Shown here: one piece after another, positions 9,191 to 16,508 of the stretch
How the letters are laid out: each line of letters opens with the position of its first letter
Position numbering within the stretch: the stretch's first letter is position 1
NCBI RefSeq assembly: GCF_018304965.1
Contig: NZ_JAGQED010000001.1
Span: 62,001 to 126,000, forward strand
Length of the DNA stretch: 64,000 nt
Direction: 5' to 3'
Source: Collimonas antrihumi
GTDB lineage: Bacteria > Pseudomonadota > Gammaproteobacteria > Burkholderiales > Burkholderiaceae_D
Translations under genes and position numbers: made by a program
The notes under the pieces: model-generated
Database searches by the model: none
What the model was told of the DNA's origin: nothing
The model's input: only the letters and a program-made list of their open reading frames with translations

Positions 9191-9520
9191 ATGAAAATGA
9201 CTGATATTCCGTTCGGCACCACGGACTGGGAGACGGTTGAGCGCACCGAGCACAAGGGCGAAACCGGGATGGCGTATTGGCGCACCTGTCACTTCGGCGG
9301 GATTCGGGTTCGCATGGTCGAGTACACGGCAGGTTATCTGGCCGACCATTGGTGCACCAAGGGACATATACTGTTTTGCCTTGAAGGCGAACTGCACACC
9401 GAACTGGAAGATGGCCGCAGGTTTTTTCTGCAAGCTGGAATGAGTTATCAGGTTGCAGACGAGGCCGAGCCGCACAGGTCTTTTACCACGACCGGCGCGA
9501 AACTGTTCGTGGTCGACTGA
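9191..9520 (+). CDS. Small cupin-fold protein (DHCW-motif family)
   Basis: 109-residue single-domain cupin. The segment 'ADHWCTKGHI' resembles the signature of the family named for a DHCW motif, here with the order DHWC. Further beta-strand blocks around 'CLEGELHTELEDGR' and a C-terminal 'LFVVD' complete the barrel. No biochemical role is established for this family. The start has a strong ribosome site (caaggag at 9177-9183). It follows xdhC by 46 bp and may share its transcript. Confidence 0.75.
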   Translation: MKMTDIPFGTTDWETVERTEHKGETGMAYWRTCHFGGIRVRMVEYTAGYLADHWCTKGHILFCLEGELHTELEDGRRFFLQAGMSYQVADEAEPHRSFTTTGAKLFVVD

Positions 9521-9694
9521 GCGACGTATCGGGCCGCAAGTTTTTTAGCAGATATCTTTACTGTTGCCACTAAGCTGCTAATATGAAACTAGGCAATCCG
9601 ATAAGAAATTAGCGTGTCGGCGGATAGTGCGTTGCCGCCGATAAGATGGTTGCCGTAAAAGCGAATGAGCGGACGGATAGACAGGAGTCCTTAA

Positions 9695-10360
9695 ATGGAT
9701 TTCACGTTTGAAAGGGCCGACCCTGGCAGGAAATGGGTTGGCGTCAGTATCGTTGTTCTGATGCATATAGCGGTTGTGTATGCACTGGTGACCGGCTTGG
9801 CCCGGAAAGTCGTCGATGTCATCCAGGAACCGGTGATCACCAAGATCATCGAAGAAATCAAACCGCCGCCGCCACCCCCACCGCCGCCAGACAAACCGAC
9901 TCCGCCAGCACCGAAAACCGCTGCGCCACCGCCGCCCTACGTGCCGCCTCCGGAGGTCAAGGTACAGCCGCAGCCTCAGGAAAACGTGATTGCGGCAGTA
10001 ACCAATGTCAAGCCGCCGACCAACGATCTGCCTACGTCTGTAGCGCAGCCGTCTGCCGCAGTGACGCAAGCGCCAGCCGCGCCGGCGCATACCAGCGCCA
10101 GGGTCGCCGGGAATTGCGAAAAACCGGAATATCCGAGAACTTCCTTGCGCAATGAGGAGCAGGGCAGTGTGAATGTGAAACTGACCATCGGCGCCGACGG
10201 CAGCGTGGTGGATGCTGCGATTGAAAAAAGCAGCGGTTTCAAAGAGCTGGACAGAGCAACCTTGAAAGCCTGGAGCCTCTGTCATTTCACACCTGCCATG
10301 GCTGATGGCCAGCCGGTGCAGTCTACGACACGGATGCAGTATGTGTGGAAGTTGGAGTAA
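9695..10360 (+). CDS. TonB-family energy transducer
   Basis: 221-residue TonB-like protein that transmits proton-motive force to outer-membrane receptors. It has one membrane anchor (~residues 18-38), a proline-rich periplasmic linker with an eight-proline run (~57-65) and alternating PPP blocks to about residue 90, and a C-terminal TonB domain (~145-221) containing 'EYPRTSLRNEEQGSV' and a final 'VWKLE'. Ribosome site aggag sits at 9681-9685. No exbB/exbD or receptor gene is adjacent, so its partners are elsewhere. Confidence 0.9.
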   Translation: MDFTFERADPGRKWVGVSIVVLMHIAVVYALVTGLARKVVDVIQEPVITKIIEEIKPPPPPPPPPDKPTPPAPKTAAPPPPYVPPPEVKVQPQPQENVIAAVTNVKPPTNDLPTSVAQPSAAVTQAPAAPAHTSARVAGNCEKPEYPRTSLRNEEQGSVNVKLTIGADGSVVDAAIEKSSGFKELDRATLKAWSLCHFTPAMADGQPVQSTTRMQYVWKLE

Positions 10361-10416
10361 GTAAAATCAGCGAGGGCCGGCCGCTCCCTTCGGCAACGTT
10401 CGCCTTATTATTCAAC

Positions 10417-11715
10417 TTATTTCTCAACCTGCTGAGCCACCTGGATAATCCGCTCCCGCACCACCCGGATAGCTTGTTTGAGCGCATACACATCCTGGAA
10501 ATAGCGCTGTGGAATGCGTATCTGGCTGGCATTGGCGTCAATGCTCTCGATGTCATCGCGCCATTGGGTAATTTGCTCCTTGGTAGGATTTTTGGATGCC
10601 CATATTTCATCTTCCAGCGATTTGATCTCGCGATACCAGACCACCAGACGGTTTTTCATGCGCGCTTCCACCATGCGCGGCAACGCCTGCAGCAGGCCGA
10701 ACAACAGTGCCATGAAAGGCAGCAGGATCAGCAAGCGTCTTTCGACGAAGCTGGCCAGCCAGAACGGCAGGTAACGTTGCAGGAAGGGACGGCCGGATTT
10801 GAAATAACGAATGCTCTCGTCGGAAATCGGAAAATCATCCGAATTCAGGTTGGGGAACGAACCCCGCGGGGTAAAGTAATCTTCACGGGCATGGGCCGAA
10901 TTTGCAGCCTCCAGCAACAGGTAAGTCAGGGCAGGGTGCAGGGTATCCTTGGAAACCAGCAGCGCAGTGGCGGCCAGCAGTGTAACGTCGGCTTGCGGTA
11001 AATCGTTGGCAACGCTGGTCGAGGCGCGCGGGAAGATGATCTTGGAGAGCGAAGGGAATTTCAGCACCAGGGCGTCTGCCTGGGCAAAGCTCATTAACTT
11101 CAAATCGCTGTTCAGCAGCGTCTGCTGCATGACGGCGTCCGGCCGGCCGATAAAAAATGCGGCGTCCAGCTGGCCGCTTTCGAGATTCTGATAGGCCTTG
11201 TAGGCATCCATCTCCAGCAGCGTAGCGTTATCGGCGTTGATACCGCTGTGACCCAGCAGAACCCGTGCGACTTTCAGCAAGCCGCTGCCCGGCACGCCGA
11301 TGGAAATCCGTTTTCCGTTTAGTTGCGCCAGCCGGGTGATGACGGCGTCGCCGCGATAAAACACCCAGATCGGTTCATATGAAACGGCAGCGATGGTCTG
11401 CAACCGGTCGTTTTCCGTCGGGGTCGTGGTGCCGGACTGGATAAAACCTACTTCGTATTCGCTATCGGGGTCTTTCAGGCGTTGATAGTTTTCCACCGAG
11501 CCGGAGGAACTACGGATATCCAGGGTAATGCCTTCGCGCTTCAAGAGTGGCGCGTAGCGCAATGCAAAACTGTTATAGATGCCTTTGTCGGCGCCGGCGG
11601 TGATGACAATCGTGCGCTGGATCGCGGGTTTGAGCATGATCACCAGGCCCCAGCCCAGTGCCGCAACCAACACTGCTGCGCCAAGGATGAGAAGCCGCAG
11701 GCGCTTCGCGGTCAT
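10417..11715 (-). CDS. TAXI-family TRAP transporter solute-binding protein, membrane-anchored
   Basis: 432 residues. An N-terminal membrane segment (~5-27) is followed by a TAXI-type binding domain ('ITAGADKGIYN', 'LDIRSSSGSVENYQ', 'VGFIQSGTT') to about residue 300, then a second membrane segment (~330-350, 'LILLPFMALLFGLLQALP') and a C-terminal coiled helical region. The second helix and cytoplasmic tail are unlike classical soluble TRAP binding proteins and match the TAXI subgroup that has lost a permease partner. No DctQM genes are adjacent. In-frame alternatives at 11760 (ATG) and 11838 (TTG) lack better ribosome sites. It is convergent with tonB. Confidence 0.78.
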   Translation of the reverse strand: MTAKRLRLLILGAAVLVAALGWGLVIMLKPAIQRTIVITAGADKGIYNSFALRYAPLLKREGITLDIRSSSGSVENYQRLKDPDSEYEVGFIQSGTTTPTENDRLQTIAAVSYEPIWVFYRGDAVITRLAQLNGKRISIGVPGSGLLKVARVLLGHSGINADNATLLEMDAYKAYQNLESGQLDAAFFIGRPDAVMQQTLLNSDLKLMSFAQADALVLKFPSLSKIIFPRASTSVANDLPQADVTLLAATALLVSKDTLHPALTYLLLEAANSAHAREDYFTPRGSFPNLNSDDFPISDESIRYFKSGRPFLQRYLPFWLASFVERRLLILLPFMALLFGLLQALPRMVEARMKNRLVVWYREIKSLEDEIWASKNPTKEQITQWRDDIESIDANASQIRIPQRYFQDVYALKQAIRVVRERIIQVAQQVEK

Positions 11716-11838
11716 GGGGGCTTTTTGTATGCGATGCAGTGCTGGATTTTGTCTGGGCATGGGGTGTGCAGGCGACGCTTTGTTAGACGACTCGAAAACC
11801 CGATTATCTCTTGGGGCAGGGCTACCGGCCCTGCACAA

Positions 11839-12183
11839 CTATACCTTCTTGACGAACTCCGATTTCAGGCTCATGGCACCGAAGCCGTCGATTTTGCAGT
11901 CGATATCGTGATCGCTGTCGACCAGGCGGATATTCTTTACCTTTGTGCCCACTTTAACCACGCCGCCGGAACCTTTCAACTTCAGGTCTTTGATCACTGT
12001 GATGGTATCGCCATCCTGCAATATGTTACCCACTGCGTCGCGATAAACCTTGGCGCCGTCCGTGCCTGATTCTGCGGCAGCCTGAGCCGACCATTCATGG
12101 GCGCATTCCGGGCAGATGAAGAGGCCGCCGTCTTCGTAGGTAAATTCGGAACTGCACTTCGGGCATGGTGGTAAAGCGTTCAT
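11839..12183 (-). CDS. yjdM: PhnA/YjdM-family zinc-ribbon protein
   Basis: 114 residues. The N-terminal zinc ribbon has CPKC (residues 7-10) and CPEC (23-26), followed by a compact SH3-like beta domain ending '[10 protein letters not shown]'. This is the family long annotated as alkylphosphonate utilisation protein PhnA and now called YjdM, whose role is uncertain. ATG at 12183 is chosen for the gaagga site 8 bp upstream; the longer frame to 12243 has no ribosome site. The stop abuts the TTG of the longest TAXI-gene reading. Confidence 0.88.
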   Translation of the reverse strand: MNALPPCPKCSSEFTYEDGGLFICPECAHEWSAQAAAESGTDGAKVYRDAVGNILQDGDTITVIKDLKLKGSGGVVKVGTKVKNIRLVDSDHDIDCKIDGFGAMSLKSEFVKKV

Positions 12184-12248
12184 GATATCGTCCTTCGGGA
12201 TGGCAGTAGTCGTAAAAATAAGACAGTATACTGCGTGTGACATCGGCT

Positions 12249-12347
12249 CTAGCCGGCCCGCGGCATCTCCAGCAATCCCGCGGCCTTGGTGAAATTGCTC
12301 AGATCAACGATCTGGGTAAACAGACGCATCGCTTCAAGCCTGTCCAT
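12249..12347 (-). pseudogene. LysR-family regulator remnant, N-terminal 32 codons
   Basis: The minus strand from ATG 12347 encodes [18 protein letters not shown].. to ..LEMPRAG then TAG. This is the first two-thirds of a LysR winged helix (usual continuation: SVSRxIxxLE). The frame stops where the recognition helix should begin, and nothing downstream continues it. It is a truncated gene end left in the promoter region of yjdM. Confidence 0.65.
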
Positions 12348-12607
12348 GGCCGGATTCCCATTCGCTGCGAGTCATGGCGTGTGGTCGGTATGGTCATTCG
12401 GATTGTCGGGCTATCAATTGTATAAATTGTAGAGGAGGGCAGTCATCAATACCCGAAGTCGATCGTGTTGGATCGTGCCACGGATAGCTTCGCAAAGCAA
12501 TTTTGAAATTTGCAGGGCAGGGGAATGGTTGCTTACTGCTACCTGCTGCGCGTATTTGACCAAGAAGCGTAATATGGTATTTCCGGCAGGACCAAAGAGT
12601 GGCGGAT
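12348..12607. other. Intergenic, no gene recognised
   Basis: Short open frames exist on both strands, but none has a ribosome site or a recognisable protein. AT content is higher than in the flanks. It lies between two gene remnants and is probably decayed sequence. Confidence 0.5.
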
Positions 12608-12739
12608 ATGAAGTCTACACTTTGGAGCGCGATAGCCGTCGCCTTGATAGCGGCTGCAGTAGTGAGTTCGTATGTCGAATATCATTGCGGAATAATCCAT
12701 AACGATAATACTTCTGTCCAGTGGGGCCGGCCGGAATGA
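12608..12739 (+). CDS. Possible small membrane or exported peptide, 43 residues
   Basis: The frame begins MKSTLWSAIAVALIAAAV and continues for 43 codons. A basic start plus a roughly 18-residue hydrophobic core resembles a signal peptide or single membrane helix. The stop overlaps the next frame's ATG (ATGA). The ribosome site is weak (aaagag about 12 bp upstream). It is not a family I recognise; surrounding decay makes a chance frame quite possible. Confidence 0.3.
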   Translation: MKSTLWSAIAVALIAAAVVSSYVEYHCGIIHNDNTSVQWGRPE

Positions 12740-12915
12740 ACTATTGCAGAATGAACAGGCTGAACTTTCGCGCATTTCGATCGAGCTTGCTTGGCGCCAT
12801 CGCCATGGCGGCACTTCTTTTCATGTCCGCGGGGACCATCGACTACTGGCAGGGTATGCAGATTATTGCCGGAAGGTCCGGTATCGTTTGCTGCCTTTTG
12901 TCTGGTAGCTTTTAA
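12736..12915 (+). pseudogene. Isoprenylcysteine methyltransferase-like protein remnant (N-terminus)
   Basis: The frame reads MNYCRMNRLNFRAF.. then 'MAALLFMSAGTIDYWQG'. The last block resembles the first membrane helix of ICMT-like bacterial membrane methyltransferases (typically LLFLPAxTLDYWQAW). After about 40 codons the sequence stops resembling the family and ends after 59 codons; the full protein would be about 200 residues. I read it as a truncated or frameshifted copy. Confidence 0.45.
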
Positions 12916-12980
12916 CAGGCAAAAAAATGCTTCTTCACGGATTACCGATAAACAACGACAACGGTAAAAATAGGAAGGAC

Positions 12981-13104
12981 GTAGGGCGGGCAAGGTTTTT
13001 TGCCCACGCGTGACCGCGATAACCGGAGCAAGGGACTCCACGGCGCGGAAATCGGCAAGTGCATGGTGTGAGTTCGCGTTGGCACAAAAGCGAGCCCACC
13101 CTAC
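12981..13104. repeat. Palindromic intergenic repeat (GTAGGGTGGGCA family), copy 2
   Basis: 124 bp opening gtagggcgggcaaggttt and closing with gagcccaccctac. The inner 22-bp core beginning cgcgtgaccgcgataaccgg also occurs, inverted, in copy 5 at 52691, which ties the copies into one family. It lies just upstream of the ParB-like gene. Confidence 0.85.
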
Positions 13105-13167
13105 CCGCGTAGCGTAGAATTGCAGCGGTACGTACACTATCTGCGCCATCATTTTATTTTTTTATTA

Positions 13168-13983
13168 ATGACCAACACCATCACTATCAACGAAGACCTC
13201 CGCGCCTACATCGATCCGTTGACCGAAGACGAATTCCTTGCGCTAGAACGCAGCTTGCTGTCAGAAGGCTGCCGCGATGCGCTGGTGTTGTGGGGCGATC
13301 TCCTGGTGGACGGACATAACCGTTACGGCATCTGCCAGAAGCACGAAATCCCTTTCAAGACCATGCAGAACCAGACATTTCAATCCATGGAAGATGTGCA
13401 CCTGTGGATGATCGATAATCACCTGGGGCGGCGCAGCGTGTCGGACTTTCAGCGGGGCGTGCTGGCACTGCGCAAGAAAGAGATCGTATCGGCGCGCCAG
13501 GCACAGGCGCAAGCCCAGCGTCCGCCCGCAGAGCCTGCGGGAAGCGATGTCTCCGCTCAATCCGAGAGTGAACCCCCATGGACTCGGGAGGCCGTTGCGC
13601 GTGCCGCACGGATGAGCAGTGCGACCTTGGGGCAGATTGAAAAAATCCAGAAGACGGCTGCGCCCGAACTGGTTGGCGCCGTAAAGTCGGGCATCATTTC
13701 CATCAATGCCGCCGCTGCCGTAGCTTCCTTGCCTAGCGAGGAGCAGGTAGCTGCTGTTGCCGGCGGCAAGAAGGAATTGCGCCAGGCAGCGAGGCAGGTG
13801 CGTGAGGCCCGGCTGCCGCCCAAGCCCGAGCGGGAACCACTGCCGAGCGACGCCACACCCGATCAAATCGAAATTCACCGTTTGACATCATTGCTTGCTG
13901 AACTCACCGAAGAGCGCGATCAATTGAAAAAGAAGGTGCAACACCTGACGATTGCGCTTTCGGAGGCACGCAGCGGACAATAA
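13168..13983 (+). CDS. ParB-like nuclease-domain protein, orphan
   Basis: 271 residues. Residues ~1-100 resemble a ParB/Srx-type domain ('LTEDEFLALERSLLSEG', 'LVDGHNRYGIC'), with a central helical region (~130-190, 'AARMSSATLGQIEKIQK', 'INAAAAVASLP') and a C-terminal coiled coil (~235-265). The GxHR motif of ParB CTPases is read here as 'DGHNR'. No parA, replication gene or plasmid feature is adjacent, so chromosome or plasmid partition is unlikely to be its sole role; similar orphans are often linked to integrated elements. ATG 13168 lacks a clear ribosome site; a longer frame starts at 13120. Confidence 0.7.
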   Translation: MTNTITINEDLRAYIDPLTEDEFLALERSLLSEGCRDALVLWGDLLVDGHNRYGICQKHEIPFKTMQNQTFQSMEDVHLWMIDNHLGRRSVSDFQRGVLALRKKEIVSARQAQAQAQRPPAEPAGSDVSAQSESEPPWTREAVARAARMSSATLGQIEKIQKTAAPELVGAVKSGIISINAAAAVASLPSEEQVAAVAGGKKELRQAARQVREARLPPKPEREPLPSDATPDQIEIHRLTSLLAELTEERDQLKKKVQHLTIALSEARSGQ

Positions 13984-14026
13984 TCCGCTGCGCATATTTT
14001 CGTGAACATCCTAAGGGCTTAAGGAA

Positions 14027-14881
14027 TCAAGGCCGTGGCACCGCGTCGATACCAATGATGCTGGCATCGTCGGCGCCATGTCCTGCAGAAATGAGCTGAT
14101 CCATCCTGGCGGCGATTGAGGGCAACGCCGCCATCGGTCGATTACCTGTGGTTTCCAACATCAGTCGCACGTCTTTGCGCGCCATCGCCAACTCGAAGCT
14201 CGGGGTGAAGTTACCCTTTGCCATGTTCAGCCCTCGGCCCGCCACCATCGTATTCAAATCAAACAGCCCAAGCAACTTGACGGCGTCCTCACCGCTAACG
14301 TCGCTCGCCTGCGCCAGGGTAAGGATGTCAGCCATCACCGCGGAAAGGCCGATGATCATGGCATTTCCAAACAATTTGTTTGCCGCGGCAAGGTCGGTGC
14401 GATTACCCATATATTCGAGACGCCCTGTCATTTTGGCGAGATCCGCCTGGACCGATTCAAACAGCGCCTTCGGCCCGGCGACCATCATCGAACCCTGAGC
14501 GTTGCGAGCGGCCGCCGGTCCCATAAAGACGGGACAGTGCAGATACTTCACGCCGGCCGCACGCAACCGTTCGGCGCGCTCGGCAGTGAGCGTCGGCAAT
14601 GTCGTGGTGTGATCGATCAGGATCGCGTCAGGGGAAAGTCCGCCACGCGCCGCCGCAATGACTTCCTCGACCACTGCGTCGTCTTTCAGCACGATATGCA
14701 CTCGTGAGGCCGATCGCACCGCTTCGGCAGGTGTCGAAGCCGCCTTCACGCCGAACTGCGCAAGGGCCAGAACCTTGTCCTGTGAGCGATTCCACGCAGT
14801 GACCGAATCGCCGCGTTTTGAGGCGGCCTCCGCAAATGCACTTCCGAGCAACCCGGTACCGAGAAAAGCGATGTTTGCCAT
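14027..14881 (-). CDS. NAD(P)-dependent oxidoreductase, beta-hydroxyacid dehydrogenase family
   Basis: 284 residues. The Rossmann nucleotide site GTGLLG is at residues 8-13. The substrate-binding block 'CPVFMGPAAARNAQG' (~116-130) corresponds to the family DxPVSGG motif but is altered, and the catalytic lysine is Lys169 (AANKLFGN). The altered motif suggests an imine-reductase-like or glyoxylate-reductase-like member rather than 3-hydroxyisobutyrate dehydrogenase. Good ribosome site (aaaagga) before ATG 14881. Convergent with the ParB-like gene; no metabolic partner is adjacent. Confidence 0.8.
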   Translation of the reverse strand: MANIAFLGTGLLGSAFAEAASKRGDSVTAWNRSQDKVLALAQFGVKAASTPAEAVRSASRVHIVLKDDAVVEEVIAAARGGLSPDAILIDHTTTLPTLTAERAERLRAAGVKYLHCPVFMGPAAARNAQGSMMVAGPKALFESVQADLAKMTGRLEYMGNRTDLAAANKLFGNAMIIGLSAVMADILTLAQASDVSGEDAVKLLGLFDLNTMVAGRGLNMAKGNFTPSFELAMARKDVRLMLETTGNRPMAALPSIAARMDQLISAGHGADDASIIGIDAVPRP

Positions 14882-15082
14882 GATCGTATTCCTTTTGAAT
14901 TAAGCCTGAACAGCGGAATGCTGAAATATAACACTGGAACAATTTTGGGGAGTGCCGCTGGTTGTTTTATGGTGGCTGTATGTCTGATTGATGTTGGCCG
15001 ATTGCGGATTGTCGACTTTCGACCGAAAGCGAAGGTTGGTGCTCGCTCTAATATCGAGTCATCGGTGTTTGCTGACATTAGG

Positions 15083-15307
15083 CTATGGCCAGATTTTGAA
15101 AGCCAGTATCACCATACCGACTGCAGTCAGTAATCCAAGCGCAGATACAAGCTGGTAGTCAGCGCAATCGGCTCTTTTTGGATTGATGGTACGTGGATAG
15201 CGGCCAAATGTCGCAATCTTGATAACCAAATATCCGAACCAAAAGAAAATGAAACTAAAAATCAAATACCTGAAAATCGATGAGACAAAGCCAACAAGTG
15301 CTTCCAT
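15083..15307 (-). CDS. Small two-helix membrane protein, function unknown
   Basis: 74 residues. Two hydrophobic segments (~6-27 and ~55-72) flank a basic loop containing 'RYPRTINPKRADC'. ATG 15307 is preferred for the ggag site; the frame can extend to 15334. The family is not recognised. It lies among decayed genes but has good codon structure. Confidence 0.55.
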   Translation of the reverse strand: MEALVGFVSSIFRYLIFSFIFFWFGYLVIKIATFGRYPRTINPKRADCADYQLVSALGLLTAVGMVILAFKIWP

Positions 15308-15334
15308 GCGTAGAGTCTCCGCAACACGCGTCAA

Positions 15335-15642
15335 TTAAATAAAAGTTGACTCACTGTGTACCAGCCACGACAATGGCAATGTGAACAGCAGCATCGCTAT
15401 CATTCCGGCAAGCGGTAACCACACCGCCAGCAAGATCAACAGCGATGTGGCGGACTCCGTTATCCACACCGTTTTCATCATGCCGATGCGCGCCCCCAGA
15501 TAGGCAGCAGAACATAGATGACGTCGGTCAGGCCATCATGTACTGCGTGGGCGCTGCAGGCCGCTATCAGGGAACGGCGACGGACGGAAGTGTCGTCGAC
15601 GTTCGAATCCGGGGAAATTGATACAGCTTTCAGATCGCTCAT
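15335..15642 (-). pseudogene. MFS transporter remnant
   Basis: The minus strand from ATG 15642 reads MSDLKAVSIS.. then 'CSAHAVHDGLTDVIYVLLP', a pattern I recognise as the first membrane helix of an MFS subgroup, and hits TGA at 15478. In another frame just after (about 15481-15335) lies a hydrophobic stretch, 'SLLILLAVWLPLAGMIAMLL', that fits a late helix. The middle (about 300 codons) is missing. I infer an internally deleted transporter gene. Confidence 0.6.
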
Positions 15643-15678
15643 TATTCTGAGTGCGGGAAATTGAGACGCGGCCAGGTG

Positions 15679-16095
15679 TCAGGCACGGACATTGACGATC
15701 GTTGCCTGCATGATGGCAACCACTTTCCAGGTGGTTCCCGATAGGGCCCGGACTTCTCCCGTACAGACGGTGAGTAGCTTACCCGAAGTCTGTACCTTTC
15801 CGATTGCCAGGAATCGTTCACCAATCGCAGGTCGCACGAAGTTGATCTTGAACTCGGCTGTGACAACATCGCTCTCGAGTGGCGCCTTGGTCAACGCTGC
15901 GTACCCGCATGCACTATCAACAACACTCGTTATTGCGCCGGCGTGAATGTAGCCGTGCTGTTGCGAGAGCTGCGCGGAAAATGGCAACTCTATTTGGACC
16001 TCGCGCTCTGCGACCGAGACAAGCTGTGCGCCGAGGGTGGCCATAAGGCCTTGCGATTTGAAGCTGACTGCGATTCGTTCTTGAATGTCACTCAT
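15679..16095 (-). CDS. PaaI-family hotdog thioesterase
   Basis: 138 residues with the hotdog-fold signature 'GYIHAGAITSVVDSACGYAA' (~50-69) and the C-terminal strand block 'FKINFVRPAIGERFLA'. The His-Ala-Gly segment followed by Asp fits the acyl-CoA thioesterase site of PaaI/YbgC-like enzymes. ATG 16095 has an agagg site; the frame extends to 16125 without one. Substrate unknown. Confidence 0.8.
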   Translation of the reverse strand: MSDIQERIAVSFKSQGLMATLGAQLVSVAEREVQIELPFSAQLSQQHGYIHAGAITSVVDSACGYAALTKAPLESDVVTAEFKINFVRPAIGERFLAIGKVQTSGKLLTVCTGEVRALSGTTWKVVAIMQATIVNVRA

Positions 16096-16168
16096 GGAAA
16101 ATGGCCTCTTGATGGGATCGTGCATGACGCCGGACTGTTATCAGGCGGACCGAATATTCAAGCAGCCA

Positions 16169-16474
16169 TTATGCATAAGGAAACCCATGTCCGGCAAGTA
16201 AGTGAATTTGGCGAACCCGATTCGATTGACCAACCAATCCTGCGCCGCTGCGTTCATAAAACGCGTTTTTCTCACAGCCTTCTGCAATCCCGATTGCGGC
16301 CCAGAAACCGTGGTCATGAATTGGTGTATTGCCAAGGGGCGGCTGGGCAAGGCTGACAATGAAAAGGTCGGACGAACAATAGACGATACGGTCAATTTCT
16401 GCCTGCACGAAATCGGTGACGTGCATCGCCAGAACGTTTCGATCCGAAACTGTTATCTCGGTCAGGGGGAGCAA
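16169..16474 (-). pseudogene. Cysteine-dioxygenase-like cupin remnant
   Basis: The frame includes 'PLGNTPIHDHGFWAAIGIAE', matching the first metal-binding cupin motif (HxH..G) of the double-stranded beta-helix family related to cysteine dioxygenase. About 55 residues precede it. Similarity ends near 'YERSGAG', and the second cupin motif is absent. The family is normally 180-200 residues, so this is a broken copy, probably with a frameshift near 16240. Confidence 0.5.
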
Positions 16475-16508
16475 TCATTCAAACATGCTTCCTTTTAGGA
16501 GTCTCGAC

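Noticed and set aside
15601-15625. gttcgaatcc resembling a tRNA T-loop
   Set aside because: It is inside the MFS remnant and no acceptor stem, D-loop or anticodon arm surrounds it.
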